Assembly (NCBI GenBank): GCA_934464615.1
Contig: CAKSKA010000008.1
Span: forward strand, 10,440 to 74,439
Direction: 5' to 3'
Source: an uncultured Eubacteriales bacterium
Lineage (GTDB): Bacteria; Bacillota; Clostridia; Oscillospirales; Acutalibacteraceae
Length of the DNA stretch: 64,000 nt
Part shown: positions 45,921 to 56,937 of the stretch, in pieces
Layout: every line of letters begins with the position of its first letter
How positions within the stretch are numbered: the first letter of the stretch is position 1
Made by a program: the position numbers and the translations under genes
Notes under the pieces: generated by a model
What the model was told of the DNA's origin: nothing
What the model saw: only the letters and a program-made list of their open reading frames with translations
The model's database searches: none

Positions 45921-45956
45921 TTTTGTATATAAAAATTTGGGGGATTTTTGTAGGTT

Positions 45957-46397
45957 ATGGAAATTGAAGTCGGACAGATAGTCGAAGGAAAGATTACCGG
46001 TATAACCAATTTCGGCGTTTTTGTTGATTTGGGCGATTCAAAAACGGGTATGGTACATATTTCCGAAGTTGCACAGACTTTCGTGAGCAATATCAGGGAT
46101 CACGTTAAAGAAGACGATGTTGTTAAAATGAAAGTTCTGGGTATTTCGGATGACGGTAAAATAAGCCTCAGCATTAAGCGCGCGGCAGAGCAGCAAAGGC
46201 CTGAACGTCCGCGCAGGACCGCACCGGCACAACAGCAAATAGACAGCAGCTTTGTGTGGACTGCAAGAAAAAACGAGCCGGCGTCGTTTGAGGAAATGAT
46301 GAATCGTTTTAAACAAACAAGCGAGGAAAAATTTTCCGACCTTAAACGCAAAAATCCTGATGCACGCAGGGTAAAACGCTCATCGGGTGTAAAATAA
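45957..46397 (+). CDS. yabR: S1 RNA-binding domain protein YabR
   Basis: A one-domain S1 protein: residues 1-75 form the OB fold (EVGQIVEGKITGITNFGVFVDL, MVHISEVAQTFV, MKVLGISDDGKISLSIK). The rest is a basic, Arg/Pro/Gln-rich tail, probably disordered. It probably binds the ribosome or structured RNA; a role in general translation or in polynucleotide phosphorylase-like control is not shown. The gene ends in a terminator and closes the yab cluster. Confidence 0.93.
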   Translation: MEIEVGQIVEGKITGITNFGVFVDLGDSKTGMVHISEVAQTFVSNIRDHVKEDDVVKMKVLGISDDGKISLSIKRAAEQQRPERPRRTAPAQQQIDSSFVWTARKNEPASFEEMMNRFKQTSEEKFSDLKRKNPDARRVKRSSGVK

Positions 46398-46403
46398 TAA
46401 TTG

Positions 46404-46431
46404 CGGCAGACAGTACAGTCTGCCGTTTTTT
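46404..46431 (+). terminator. Terminator after yabR
   Basis: An 8-base stem (46404-46411 with 46418-46425) with a 6-base loop is followed by TTTTTT. It ends the mazG-to-yabR transcripts. Confidence 0.9.
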
Positions 46432-46446
46432 AATGAGGGGAATATA

Positions 46447-47565
46447 ATGGAAAATTTAAAATTCGTAGCACCGTGCCTTTTCGGTGTTGAGGGAATTTTA
46501 GCAGACGAACTTAAAAGATTCGGTATAAAAAACGTACAGGCGCAAAACGGCAGGGTATTGTTTGAGGGCGATTTTAATACACTGGCGTTTGCCAATATAA
46601 ATTCACGCTATGCGGAGCGTGTGCTTATTAATATGGGCGAGTTTACGGCGGTTACTTTTACACAACTTTTTGATAATGTAAAAAACATACCGTGGGAAAA
46701 CTTTATAGGCAAGACCGACGCTTTTCCGGTTAACGGATACAGCCTGAATTCTGCCTTGTTCAGCGTCCCGGATTGCCAGTCTATAATTAAAAAAGCAATA
46801 GTGGAACGCCTTAAATCAAAGTACGGTATTTCGTGGTTTGAGGAAACGGGAAGCGAATACAAAATACGCTTTTCCATACTTAAGGACGCTGTTACACTTA
46901 TGATAGATACTTCGGGCGAGCCTTTGCACAAAAGGGGATACAGGCGTTCTTCCAACGAAGCGCCGCTTAAGGAAACACTGGCGGCGGCGATGTGCGATAC
47001 TGCAAGAATATACCCCGATACATACATTTCCGATCCGTTTTGCGGTTCCGGCACCATACTTATTGAAGCAGCCCTGCATGCCGCACATATAGCCCCCGGA
47101 CTTAACAGGTATTTTGCGGCGGAAAGATTTGCCGCCGTTCCGGATAAAGTTTGGCGTGAGGAAAGAACGCGCGCGATGGACAGTGTGCGCCATAATATTG
47201 ATTTTACGGCTGTCGGATATGATATTGACGAGCAGTGTGTGGAACTTACCCAAAACAATGCCAAAAAAGCGGGTGTGGGTAAATATATTAAGGCGTATAA
47301 GGCCGATATAAAGGATTTTAAAGTACCTGACAGGAAAAGTATAGTTATTACAAATCCGCCTTACGGCGAACGACTTTTGGATGTGCAGGCGGCGGAAAAA
47401 CTGTATGAGACAATGGGACAGGTGTTTGTAAAGCAGGAAAACAAAAAGTATTATGTAATAAGTCCGCATGATGAGTTTGAAAAATTTTTCGGCAGACCGG
47501 CGGATAAACGCAGAAAATTTTATAACGGTATGATTAAATGCCAGTTGTTTATGTATTTCAGATAA
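46447..47565 (+). CDS. THUMP-domain class I RNA methyltransferase (RlmL N-half/YpsC type)
   Basis: The 372-residue enzyme has a THUMP RNA-binding domain (residues 1-160) and a Rossmann methyltransferase with motif I DPFCGSGTILIEAA and the catalytic NPPYGERL. These match YpsC/RlmL-N, which makes N2-methylguanosine in 23S rRNA. The GAGGGGAATATA ribosome site lies upstream. It is followed by the lipid kinase gene after 12 bases, so the two are probably cotranscribed without obvious functional link. Confidence 0.93.
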   Translation: MENLKFVAPCLFGVEGILADELKRFGIKNVQAQNGRVLFEGDFNTLAFANINSRYAERVLINMGEFTAVTFTQLFDNVKNIPWENFIGKTDAFPVNGYSLNSALFSVPDCQSIIKKAIVERLKSKYGISWFEETGSEYKIRFSILKDAVTLMIDTSGEPLHKRGYRRSSNEAPLKETLAAAMCDTARIYPDTYISDPFCGSGTILIEAALHAAHIAPGLNRYFAAERFAAVPDKVWREERTRAMDSVRHNIDFTAVGYDIDEQCVELTQNNAKKAGVGKYIKAYKADIKDFKVPDRKSIVITNPPYGERLLDVQAAEKLYETMGQVFVKQENKKYYVISPHDEFEKFFGRPADKRRKFYNGMIKCQLFMYFR

Positions 47566-47577
47566 GAGGCGAAGATT

Positions 47578-48510
47578 ATGAGGTATGTTTTTATAATTAA
47601 TCCCGTGGCAGGAAAAGGCAATGCCGAACAACAGGTTTTGCCGCAAATTAAACAACATTTTGCCGATAACAGCGACGTTAGTTTTTATGTTACGGAATAT
47701 GCAGGTCAGGCAAAAGACATTGCTGTGGCAGAAGCGCAAAAGGGCGATAAGGTACGCATTTTTGCCTGCGGCGGAGAAGGAACCGGTTTTGAAATTTTAA
47801 ACGGAATTATAGATTATAAAAATGTAGAATTGGGGGTTGTGCCCTGCGGCTCTGCAAATGATTTTTTGAAATACTACGGCGACCGTGAAGATTTTACCGA
47901 TATAAAGGAACTTATAAACGGCGTTGCAGTGCCTATTGATATAATTAAAGCGGATGAATTTTACTGTATAAACGGTTGCTCTGTAGGTATGGATGCGGTT
48001 GTTGCGGACGATATGCGGCTGTTTAAAAAATGGCCGCTGGTTTCCGGCAGTATGGCATACAAGTTGGCTATTGTTAAAACTTTTTTACGCAAACTCGGTT
48101 GTAAACTGAAAATAACCATAAACGGCACCGCGCAAAGCATTAAAAACTGTTTGTTTGTTGTATGTGCAAACGGTCCCGTGTACGGCGGCGGTTACATAAG
48201 CGCGCCGAATGCGCAGCCGTCCGACGGCAAACTTGATTATACCGTTGTTCAAACAGTGCCGAAGTTTAAAATACCTTCGTTTTTAAAATTGTATGAAAAG
48301 GGCAAACATGCACAACTTCCGTTTTGCGAACTGGGTAATTGCAATACGCTTGAAGTCGAGGCCGAAAAGGCAGTGCCTATAAATCTTGACGGCGAAATAA
48401 TACACCGCAAAAAAATTAAATTCAGCATTATAAAGCAGGCGGTAAATTTTGTTTTACCGCAAAAAACAGCCGGACGATTGGTAAATAACGCCGAAAAAGT
48501 TACAGTGTGA
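47578..48510 (+). CDS. Diacylglycerol-kinase-family lipid kinase
   Basis: The 310-residue protein has the catalytic domain start IINPVAGKGNAE, the ATP loop reading GGEGTGFEILNG where GGDGT is canonical, and VPCGSANDFLKYYG. The C-terminal beta-sandwich includes VDAVVADD and the NLDGEII end. YegS/DgkB relatives phosphorylate diacylglycerol or related lipids. The Asp to Glu change in the nucleotide loop is conservative but uncommon. It precedes the groESL promoter. Confidence 0.88.
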   Translation: MRYVFIINPVAGKGNAEQQVLPQIKQHFADNSDVSFYVTEYAGQAKDIAVAEAQKGDKVRIFACGGEGTGFEILNGIIDYKNVELGVVPCGSANDFLKYYGDREDFTDIKELINGVAVPIDIIKADEFYCINGCSVGMDAVVADDMRLFKKWPLVSGSMAYKLAIVKTFLRKLGCKLKITINGTAQSIKNCLFVVCANGPVYGGGYISAPNAQPSDGKLDYTVVQTVPKFKIPSFLKLYEKGKHAQLPFCELGNCNTLEVEAEKAVPINLDGEIIHRKKIKFSIIKQAVNFVLPQKTAGRLVNNAEKVTV

Positions 48511-48529
48511 AAAAATTTTCCAAAAGCAC

Positions 48530-48557
48530 TTGATTTTTTTGAAAAAATGATTAAAAT
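48530..48557 (+). promoter_or_regulatory. Sigma-A promoter for groESL
   Basis: TTGATT (48530-48535) and TAAAAT (48552-48557) are 16 bases apart and just upstream of the CIRCE operator, so a bound HrcA would block transcription start. Confidence 0.65.
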
Positions 48558-48562
48558 ATAAA

Positions 48563-48589
48563 TTAGCACTCAAAGAGTTAAAGTGCTAA
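48563..48589 (+). promoter_or_regulatory. CIRCE operator (HrcA binding site)
   Basis: TTAGCACTC (48563-48571), nine spacer bases and AAGTGCTAA (48581-48589) match the CIRCE consensus with one change in the right arm. HrcA represses from this site until heat or unfolded protein draws GroEL away. hrcA itself is not in the window. Confidence 0.95.
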
Positions 48590-48623
48590 TTTATATTTTT
48601 TTATAAAAATTGGAGGCATTATT

Positions 48624-48908
48624 ATGACAATCAAACCTTTGTTTGATAAAGTTGTAACTAAACTTACGGATGCCGAGGATACCACAAAAAGCGGTATAAT
48701 TTTGGCATCTGCTGCTAAAGAAAAACCCCAGATTGCCGAAGTTGTTGCGGTAGGCCCCGGAGGTGTTGTTGACGGCAACGAAGTGGTAATGACACTTAAA
48801 GTCGGCGACAAAGTTCTGGTAAGCAAATATGCCGGAACCGAAGTAAAACTCGACGGTGAGGAATACTGCATTGTCCGCCAGTCTGATGTTTTGGCTATTG
48901 TAGAATAA
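48624..48908 (+). CDS. groES: Co-chaperonin GroES
   Basis: GroES caps the GroEL ring. The 94-residue protein has the usual TIKPLFDKVVTKL start, the mobile loop EDTTKSGIILASAAKEKPQ and the roof region (GGVVDGN), ending in VRQSDVLAIVE. Its length is normal. GGAGG precedes the ATG, and the gene is read from the CIRCE-controlled promoter with groEL 15 bases downstream. Confidence 0.98.
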   Translation: MTIKPLFDKVVTKLTDAEDTTKSGIILASAAKEKPQIAEVVAVGPGGVVDGNEVVMTLKVGDKVLVSKYAGTEVKLDGEEYCIVRQSDVLAIVE

Positions 48909-50564
<1,656 letters not shown>

Positions 50565-50583
50565 TAATAAGTTTAACACTCTT

Positions 50584-50612
50584 GCGGTATCCGGTAACGG
50601 ATACCGCTTTTT
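50584..50612 (+). terminator. Terminator after groESL
   Basis: A perfect 10-base stem (50584-50593 with 50598-50607) with the loop GTAA is followed by five Ts, 20 bases after the groEL stop. Confidence 0.95.
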
Positions 50613-50614
50613 AA

Positions 50615-50643
50615 TTGACATTGCGGCCGTTTTGTCGTATTAT
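50615..50643 (+). promoter_or_regulatory. Sigma-A promoter for pncB
   Basis: TTGACA (50615-50620, perfect consensus) and TATTAT (50638-50643) are 17 bases apart, directly after the groESL terminator and 42 bases before the pncB start. Confidence 0.85.
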
Positions 50644-50684
50644 ATATATAACTATGTATATTATATTATTTAGGACGTGATTAA

Positions 50685-52139
50685 GTGCGCACAGATCTTT
50701 CAATGCTTATGGATTTGTATGAAATGACCATGGCAAACGGAATTTTAAACAGCGATATGCGGGACACGATAACTTATTTTGATATGTTTTTCCGTCGTGT
50801 ACCGGATGAGGGCGGCTTTGCGATAATGGCAGGGATTGAGCAGCTTATTGATTATTTCAACAATCTGCATTTCGATGAGGAGGATATTGAATATTTAAGA
50901 AGTTTAAACCTTTTCAGCGAAGAATTTATACAGTACCTTGCAGACTTTAAGTTTGAATGTGACGTTTGGGCTATACCCGAAGGCACGCCTATTTTCCCTA
51001 AAGAGCCGATCGTTACCGTAAGAGGTCCGGCAATGCAGGCATTTTTGGTTGAAACAATGGTGCTGCTTACAATAAACCACCAGTCCTTAATCGCCACAAA
51101 GGCAAACCGCATTGTAACCGCCGCACAGGGCAGGGCTGTAATGGAATTCGGTTCCCGCCGTGCGCACGGATATGACGCCGCAATTTACGGCGCACGCGCC
51201 GCTATTATAGGCGGATGCACCGGTACGGCTTGCGTTAAGGCCGCTAAGGAATTCGGTGTGGCGGCTTCCGGTACAATGGCGCACAGTTGGGTGCAGCTTT
51301 ACGATGACGAGTACACCGCATTTAAAACATACGCGCTGCAATATCCCGACAGTTGCCTTTTGCTTGTTGATACATACAATGTCTTAAAATCAGGTATACC
51401 TAATGCAATACGCGTGTTTGACGAAGTATTAAAACCGATGGGCAAGCGTCCGCTCGGTATAAGAATAGACAGCGGCGATATTACTTACCTTACGGGCAAA
51501 GTAAGAAAAATGCTTGACGACGCCGGTTACCCCGACTGTAAAATCTGCGTTTCAAACTCTTTGGACGAATATCTTATAAGGGATATGATAATGCAAGGCG
51601 CTAAAGTGGACAGTTTCGGCGTAGGTGAGAGACTTATAACCGCTTCGTCGGAATCTGTTTTCGGCGGAGTGTATAAATTGGCGGCTGTTGAAAAGGATTC
51701 GGTTATAACTCCTAAAATCAAAATCAGCGAAAATATTGCAAAGATTACGCTGCCGGGCGTTAAAATACCGTGGAGACTTTTTGATAACGAAACAGGCAAA
51801 GCAATAGCCGATGTAATTACGCTGAACGATGAAATTATAGACGATACAAAACCGTACGAAATATTCCATCCGGAATACACTTGGAAACGTAAGGTTGTTG
51901 AAAATTTCAGGGCTGAAAAATTGCAGGTAAGGCTGTTTAACAAGGGCGTACAGGTATATAATTCGCCGACTGTTAAGGAAATTTCCGCTTACCGCGCACA
52001 GCAAGTAGGCAACCTGTGGGACGAAGTTAAAAGATTTGAAAAGCCGCATACATATTATGTGGATTTATCCGAAGCGTTGTGGCAGCAGCGTAACGAGTTG
52101 CTTATGAAATATTCCTATAAAGGAAAGGACGGCAAATAA
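50685..52139 (+). CDS. pncB: Nicotinate phosphoribosyltransferase
   Basis: PncB makes nicotinate mononucleotide from nicotinate and PRPP in NAD salvage. The 484-residue protein has MLMDLYEMTMANG, FGSRRAHGYDAA, the GGCTGTACV loop, GTMAHSWV with the phosphorylatable His, RIDSGDITYL and the FGVGERLITA ribose-phosphate-binding segment. The start is GTG at 50685 with AGGACG ahead. The final base of its TAA stop is shared with the ATG of the lipoprotein gene. Confidence 0.96.
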   Translation: MRTDLSMLMDLYEMTMANGILNSDMRDTITYFDMFFRRVPDEGGFAIMAGIEQLIDYFNNLHFDEEDIEYLRSLNLFSEEFIQYLADFKFECDVWAIPEGTPIFPKEPIVTVRGPAMQAFLVETMVLLTINHQSLIATKANRIVTAAQGRAVMEFGSRRAHGYDAAIYGARAAIIGGCTGTACVKAAKEFGVAASGTMAHSWVQLYDDEYTAFKTYALQYPDSCLLLVDTYNVLKSGIPNAIRVFDEVLKPMGKRPLGIRIDSGDITYLTGKVRKMLDDAGYPDCKICVSNSLDEYLIRDMIMQGAKVDSFGVGERLITASSESVFGGVYKLAAVEKDSVITPKIKISENIAKITLPGVKIPWRLFDNETGKAIADVITLNDEIIDDTKPYEIFHPEYTWKRKVVENFRAEKLQVRLFNKGVQVYNSPTVKEISAYRAQQVGNLWDEVKRFEKPHTYYVDLSEALWQQRNELLMKYSYKGKDGK

Positions 52140-52723
52140 TGAAAAAGTTTGTTACCGTAATTCTGTCGGTTTTGCTTGTTTTTGTATTTTGTTCATGCGG
52201 AAATTCCGAAAACAATGATACCGTTTTACCCGAAAACACGGATTACGATTTAAAATCTGTATTTGATACCGGCAGCCTTCCGGATACAAAATACAAACTC
52301 GGGACCGATCCCGAAACCATTAAAACCGATTGCCATTACGGCGAAGCCAAGGATGAAAATCACGACCACGAAAACGAACTCAGCATAACCGTAAAGGTCG
52401 ATTATGTCCGTATGTCGTATATGTATGCTTCTTATTACTATAAAGCGGCGGCAGCGCAAAAGGGCATATCTTCCGTTGTTTCGTTTAACGATATGTTCGG
52501 GCTCAGCGTCGGCTCTTCTACCATGCAGGATGTTAGGGATACTTTTAAGGATTATACGTTTGAGCAGGAGCAACTTACCAATAAGGACACATATTATTTG
52601 CCGCGCAGTATAGAATCAACCGTCGCGTTGTCTGTCACCCAAAACGGTAAAAAAATCAGTTTTGTTTTCAGCGAGGACGCACTTGTCGCAATTAATCTTA
52701 CAGATACGGCAAATTGGAAGTAA
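52139..52723 (+). CDS. Lipoprotein of unknown function
   Basis: The 194-residue protein starts with a signal peptide of about 20 residues (MKKFVTVILSVLLVFVFCSC) ending in a lipobox with Cys20 as the likely lipid attachment site. A Asn/Asp/Glu-rich linker follows, then a likely beta-rich domain from about residue 75 with ITVKVDYVRMSYM and a VTQNGKKISFVF segment. The region CHYGEAKDENHDHENE, rich in His and Glu, could bind metal. I do not recognise the family. It overlaps pncB by one base and precedes an ABC exporter by 14, so it may be cotranscribed with both. Confidence 0.75.
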   Translation: MKKFVTVILSVLLVFVFCSCGNSENNDTVLPENTDYDLKSVFDTGSLPDTKYKLGTDPETIKTDCHYGEAKDENHDHENELSITVKVDYVRMSYMYASYYYKAAAAQKGISSVVSFNDMFGLSVGSSTMQDVRDTFKDYTFEQEQLTNKDTYYLPRSIESTVALSVTQNGKKISFVFSEDALVAINLTDTANWK

Positions 52724-52737
52724 AGAAGTAAAAAGCA

Positions 52738-54459
52738 ATGCTTAAAAAATTTCTCGGTTATTACAAACCGCATATTAAAGTGTTTACACTGGATATGTTA
52801 GCGTCGCTTTTTGTGGCTGTTATCGGTATATTTTATCCCGTAGTTACAAGAAGTATGCTTAACGACCTTATACCTAACCGCAATTACCGAATGGTTGTAA
52901 TTGCGGGTGTATCGCTTTTGGCATTATACCTTATACGCATGGGGCTTATGTATTTTATACAGTATTACGGTCATGTAATGGGTGTAAAAATGCAGGCGCA
53001 AATGCGCAGCGATATGTTTTGCCATCTTGAAAAATTGCCGTATAATTTTTTCGATAATCACGAAACGGGCAAAATAATGTCAAGAATGACGAACGACCTT
53101 ATGGATATAAGCGAACTTGCACATCACGGTCCGGAAAACATTATAATAAGCAGTTTGTCGGTAATAATTTCATTTTCATATCTTGCAACCATAAACATAT
53201 GGCTTACGCTTATAATTTTCATCTGCGTTCCGGCACTTGTTATAGTTGCTTCAAAACTGCGGCTTAAAATGAAAGCGGCTTTTAAAAAAAGCAGAGAATC
53301 GGTTGCGGAAATAAATGCCGCGCTTGAAAGCAGCATTTCGGGTATAAGGGTTACAAAGGCATTTACAAATTACGAAGTCGAAAGCCGAAAGTTTGAAGTC
53401 GGAAACGGCAGATTTGTTAAGGCACGCAGTGCCGCATATAAAACAATGGGACAGTTTCATTCTTTTACATCCTTTATTACCGATGTATTTAATGTAATTG
53501 TGCTTATTGCAGGCGGTTTTTTTCTGTATGCAGGTAAGATAACTTTCGGTGATTATTCTGCGTTTGTGGTATCGGTAAACGTATTTTTAACACCTGTTAC
53601 AACGCTTATAAATTTTATGGAGCAGTACCAAAACGGCGTTACCGGATTTGAGCGTTTTGTTGAAATTATGGATGCCGTACCGGAAGAGGATTCCGACGGC
53701 GCACAGGACGCAGGAACCTTAAAGGGCGATATTGAATTTAAAAACGTAAACTTTAATTACGCCGATGACGAGGCGGTTCTGCGAAATGTAAGTTTTCGCG
53801 TAAAGGCGGGGCAAACATTTGCGCTTGTAGGCGCTTCGGGCGGCGGTAAAACCACCATATGCCATTTAATACCGCACTTTTACGATGTGACCGACGGAGA
53901 AATATTGCTTGATAATAAGGAAATACATACGTTAACGCTTGAGAGTGTACGCAGAAATATAGGCATAGTACAACAGGATGTGTACCTTTTTAACGCATCG
54001 GTTAAAGACAACATATTGTACGGCAGGCCCGACGCTTCGTTTGAAGACGTTGTAACGGCGGCAAAACGCGCTAATATACATGATTATATTATGCGTATGC
54101 CGCAACAGTATGAAACCGTTATCGGCGAGCGCGGTGTAAGACTTTCCGGCGGACAAAAACAGCGGCTTTCAATAGCGCGTGTGTTTTTAAAAGATCCGCC
54201 AATACTTATTTTGGACGAGGCTACCAGCGCGCTTGATAACACAACGGAAATGCTTATACAAAAGTCCCTTGACGAATTGTGCCGCGGCAGGACAACCATA
54301 GTTGTGGCGCACAGATTGTCGACCGTTAAAAATGCCGATGAAACAGCGGTTGTGACCGATGGCAGAATAACCGAGCAGGGAACACACGATGCCCTTATAA
54401 AACTCGGCGGAGAGTACAGTCGGCTTTATGCACTGCAGTTCAGGGATGACAATTTTTAA
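52738..54459 (+). CDS. ABC transporter, fused permease and ATPase (exporter type)
   Basis: A half-transporter of 573 residues: six membrane spans in residues 1-310 and an ATPase in 335-573 with Walker A GASGGGKTT, the Q-loop VQQDVYLF, the signature LSGGQKQR, Walker B LILDEATSALDN and the H-loop VVAHRLST. It probably works as a homodimer, since no partner is next to it. MsbA/BmrA-like exporters carry lipids, drugs or peptides; the substrate is not deducible. The ATG start is after AGAAGTAAAAAGC, a weak ribosome site. Confidence 0.93.
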   Translation: MLKKFLGYYKPHIKVFTLDMLASLFVAVIGIFYPVVTRSMLNDLIPNRNYRMVVIAGVSLLALYLIRMGLMYFIQYYGHVMGVKMQAQMRSDMFCHLEKLPYNFFDNHETGKIMSRMTNDLMDISELAHHGPENIIISSLSVIISFSYLATINIWLTLIIFICVPALVIVASKLRLKMKAAFKKSRESVAEINAALESSISGIRVTKAFTNYEVESRKFEVGNGRFVKARSAAYKTMGQFHSFTSFITDVFNVIVLIAGGFFLYAGKITFGDYSAFVVSVNVFLTPVTTLINFMEQYQNGVTGFERFVEIMDAVPEEDSDGAQDAGTLKGDIEFKNVNFNYADDEAVLRNVSFRVKAGQTFALVGASGGGKTTICHLIPHFYDVTDGEILLDNKEIHTLTLESVRRNIGIVQQDVYLFNASVKDNILYGRPDASFEDVVTAAKRANIHDYIMRMPQQYETVIGERGVRLSGGQKQRLSIARVFLKDPPILILDEATSALDNTTEMLIQKSLDELCRGRTTIVVAHRLSTVKNADETAVVTDGRITEQGTHDALIKLGGEYSRLYALQFRDDNF

Positions 54460-54513
54460 TATACAAATCATTTAAGTCTTGATGACTTGTTTTGATAAAT
54501 TACGGAGGATAAA

Positions 54514-56904
54514 ATGTCTGTAAAGGAAAGTAAAGAAAAATCGGTTATGCCTATGTTGGCGCTCAGGGGACTTGTACTGTTTCCGGGCATGACATTGGAT
54601 TTTGAGGTCGGTCGGCAAATTTCATACAACGCATTAAAGTTTGCTGCCGATTCAACAAGATGTATTTATCTTGTTTCTCAAAAAGATATAAAGGATGAAG
54701 AACCTACACAGGATAATGTGTACGGTATGGGATGCGTGGCGAGAATCACGCAAATGTTTAAAAAATCGGATAAAGAAGCCAGAGTAATTGTGGAAGGGCT
54801 GTACAGGGCAAAACACAACTATTTTACTTTAACAAACGGTATGCTTATGGCAAGTGTTGCCGAGGTTAAGGATACCGCGTCCAAAGCACGTCCGGTTTAT
54901 GTTGAAACGCTTGTAAGAAGAATTAAAGACGAATTCGGACTGTATGCGGCAAATTTAAAGCGTGTTCCGGCGGATATGCTGCTTACGGTACAGACCTGTG
55001 ACGATTTAAGTTACCTTACAAATTACGTTGCGTTTAATATTAATACAACATATGATGACCAGCAGTTTTTGCTTGAGCAGACAAATCCGGTTAAACGCGG
55101 CAGGATACTTATTGACGTAATTAAAAAGGAAACGGAAATTCTTAAAATCGACCGAAAACTGAGCGAAACGGTTAAAAACAGGCTTGACGAAAATCAAAAG
55201 GAATATTATTTGCGCGAGCAAATGAAAGCCATAAGCGAGGAACTTTACGGTACAAGCGACGAGGAAGACGAAATTGACGAGTATTCCGAAAAAATTAAAT
55301 CGCTTAATGCACCGGAATATGTTAAGGAAAAACTTAATAACGAACTCGGTAAACTTGCAAAAATGCCGACGGGCGCACACGAAGCGGTTGTGGTACGGAA
55401 TTATCTTGATACTTGTATAAAACTGCCGTGGAACAGTTGTACCGACAGCAAAATTAATGTAAAAAAGGCAGCCAAAATTCTGGACCGCGATTTTTACGGT
55501 ATGGAAAAGGTTAAGCAGCGTATACTTGAGATGCTGTCTGTCTACAGTCTTGCTCCCGATATTAACGGGCAGATTATATGTCTTGCCGGCCCTCCCGGTG
55601 TAGGTAAAACCTCAATAGGCAAAACAATTGCCGAATGTACGGGCAGACGGTATGCCAGAGTATCCTTGGGCGGCGTACGGGACGAAGCCGAAATACGCGG
55701 ACACCGCAAAACATATGTTGCCGCCATGGCGGGTAAAATAATCACCGCCATTCAAAACGCGGGCAGCAGTAATCCGCTTATATTGCTTGACGAAGTTGAT
55801 AAATTAAGCAACGACTATAAAGGCGATCCGTCATCCGCACTTTTGGAGGTGCTTGATCCGGAGCAGAACGCAACCTTTACCGACCATTTTATAGAAATGC
55901 CGTACGATTTAAGCCGTGTGCTGTTTATTACAACGGCAAATAATATCGACGCCATTCCGGCACCGCTGCTTGACCGTATGGAAGTTATTGAACTTACAAG
56001 TTATACCAGAGAGGAAAAGTTTAATATTGCCAAAAAACATATAGTCGCAAAACAGCTTGCCCGTCACGGTCTTAATAAAAAAATGCTTAATATTACCGAT
56101 AAGGCAATTTACGGTATGATAGATTTTTATACACGTGAGGCAGGTGTGCGCAGACTTGAGCAAACAATAGCGTCGGTATGCCGTAAAACCGCTAAAATGA
56201 TTGCCGAGGATGGCGCACAGAGCGTTACGGTGGATTTGAAAATGCTTGAGCATATGCTGGGCGTTCATAAATACATGCCCGAGTCCCTGCTAAAAAACGA
56301 TGAAGTAGGCATTATTAACGGCCTTGCATGGACATCTGTAGGCGGTGAACTTATGCAGTTGGAAGTCGCGGTGTGTCAGGGTACGGGCAAAACGGAACTT
56401 ACGGGAAGCCTCGGCGATGTTATGAAAGAATCGGCGAAAGCGGCAATTACTTATGTAAGGCTTAACGCCCGTAATTTAGGTGTAGAACCTGATTTCTACA
56501 AAACGCAGGATATACATATTCACGCAACACAGGCGGCGGTGTCCAAGGACGGCCCGTCCGCCGGTGTTACGATAACAACGGCACTTGTATCCGCACTTAC
56601 AAATATACCTGTAAAAAGGGATGTTGCAATGACGGGTGAAGTGACCATTAAAGGCAGGGTACTGCCGATAGGCGGACTTAAGGAAAAAAGTATGGCAGCG
56701 TACAGGGCAGGCATTAAAACGGTGTTTATACCGGCGGAAAATCTGCCCGACCTTGAAGAAATAGACGACGCGGTTAAAAACAGCGTAAAGTTTGTTCCCG
56801 TAGATACGGTTGATACGGTAATTAACAACGCGCTTCAATATCCAGTAACGTCGGGTGTTACAGGATTTGAATCTGTTGTGCCTGCAAAGCGCAGTTTTGC
56901 GTAA
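54514..56904 (+). CDS. lon: ATP-dependent protease Lon
   Basis: Lon unfolds and degrades damaged and regulatory proteins. The 796-residue protein has the N-terminal substrate domain (VMPMLALRGLVLFPGMTLDF), the AAA+ module with GPPGVGKTS, DEVDKLSNDYKGDPSSALLEVLDPEQN and GVRRLEQ, and the Ser-Lys protease with the catalytic Ser in KDGPSAG and Lys in GGLKEKS. Length is normal. A GGAGG site precedes the ATG. In this region it precedes engB, the standard order in Firmicutes. Confidence 0.97.
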   Translation: MSVKESKEKSVMPMLALRGLVLFPGMTLDFEVGRQISYNALKFAADSTRCIYLVSQKDIKDEEPTQDNVYGMGCVARITQMFKKSDKEARVIVEGLYRAKHNYFTLTNGMLMASVAEVKDTASKARPVYVETLVRRIKDEFGLYAANLKRVPADMLLTVQTCDDLSYLTNYVAFNINTTYDDQQFLLEQTNPVKRGRILIDVIKKETEILKIDRKLSETVKNRLDENQKEYYLREQMKAISEELYGTSDEEDEIDEYSEKIKSLNAPEYVKEKLNNELGKLAKMPTGAHEAVVVRNYLDTCIKLPWNSCTDSKINVKKAAKILDRDFYGMEKVKQRILEMLSVYSLAPDINGQIICLAGPPGVGKTSIGKTIAECTGRRYARVSLGGVRDEAEIRGHRKTYVAAMAGKIITAIQNAGSSNPLILLDEVDKLSNDYKGDPSSALLEVLDPEQNATFTDHFIEMPYDLSRVLFITTANNIDAIPAPLLDRMEVIELTSYTREEKFNIAKKHIVAKQLARHGLNKKMLNITDKAIYGMIDFYTREAGVRRLEQTIASVCRKTAKMIAEDGAQSVTVDLKMLEHMLGVHKYMPESLLKNDEVGIINGLAWTSVGGELMQLEVAVCQGTGKTELTGSLGDVMKESAKAAITYVRLNARNLGVEPDFYKTQDIHIHATQAAVSKDGPSAGVTITTALVSALTNIPVKRDVAMTGEVTIKGRVLPIGGLKEKSMAAYRAGIKTVFIPAENLPDLEEIDDAVKNSVKFVPVDTVDTVINNALQYPVTSGVTGFESVVPAKRSFA

Positions 56905-56937
56905 TGCTTTAGTAATAGCATATGTAAAGGACCGGTT

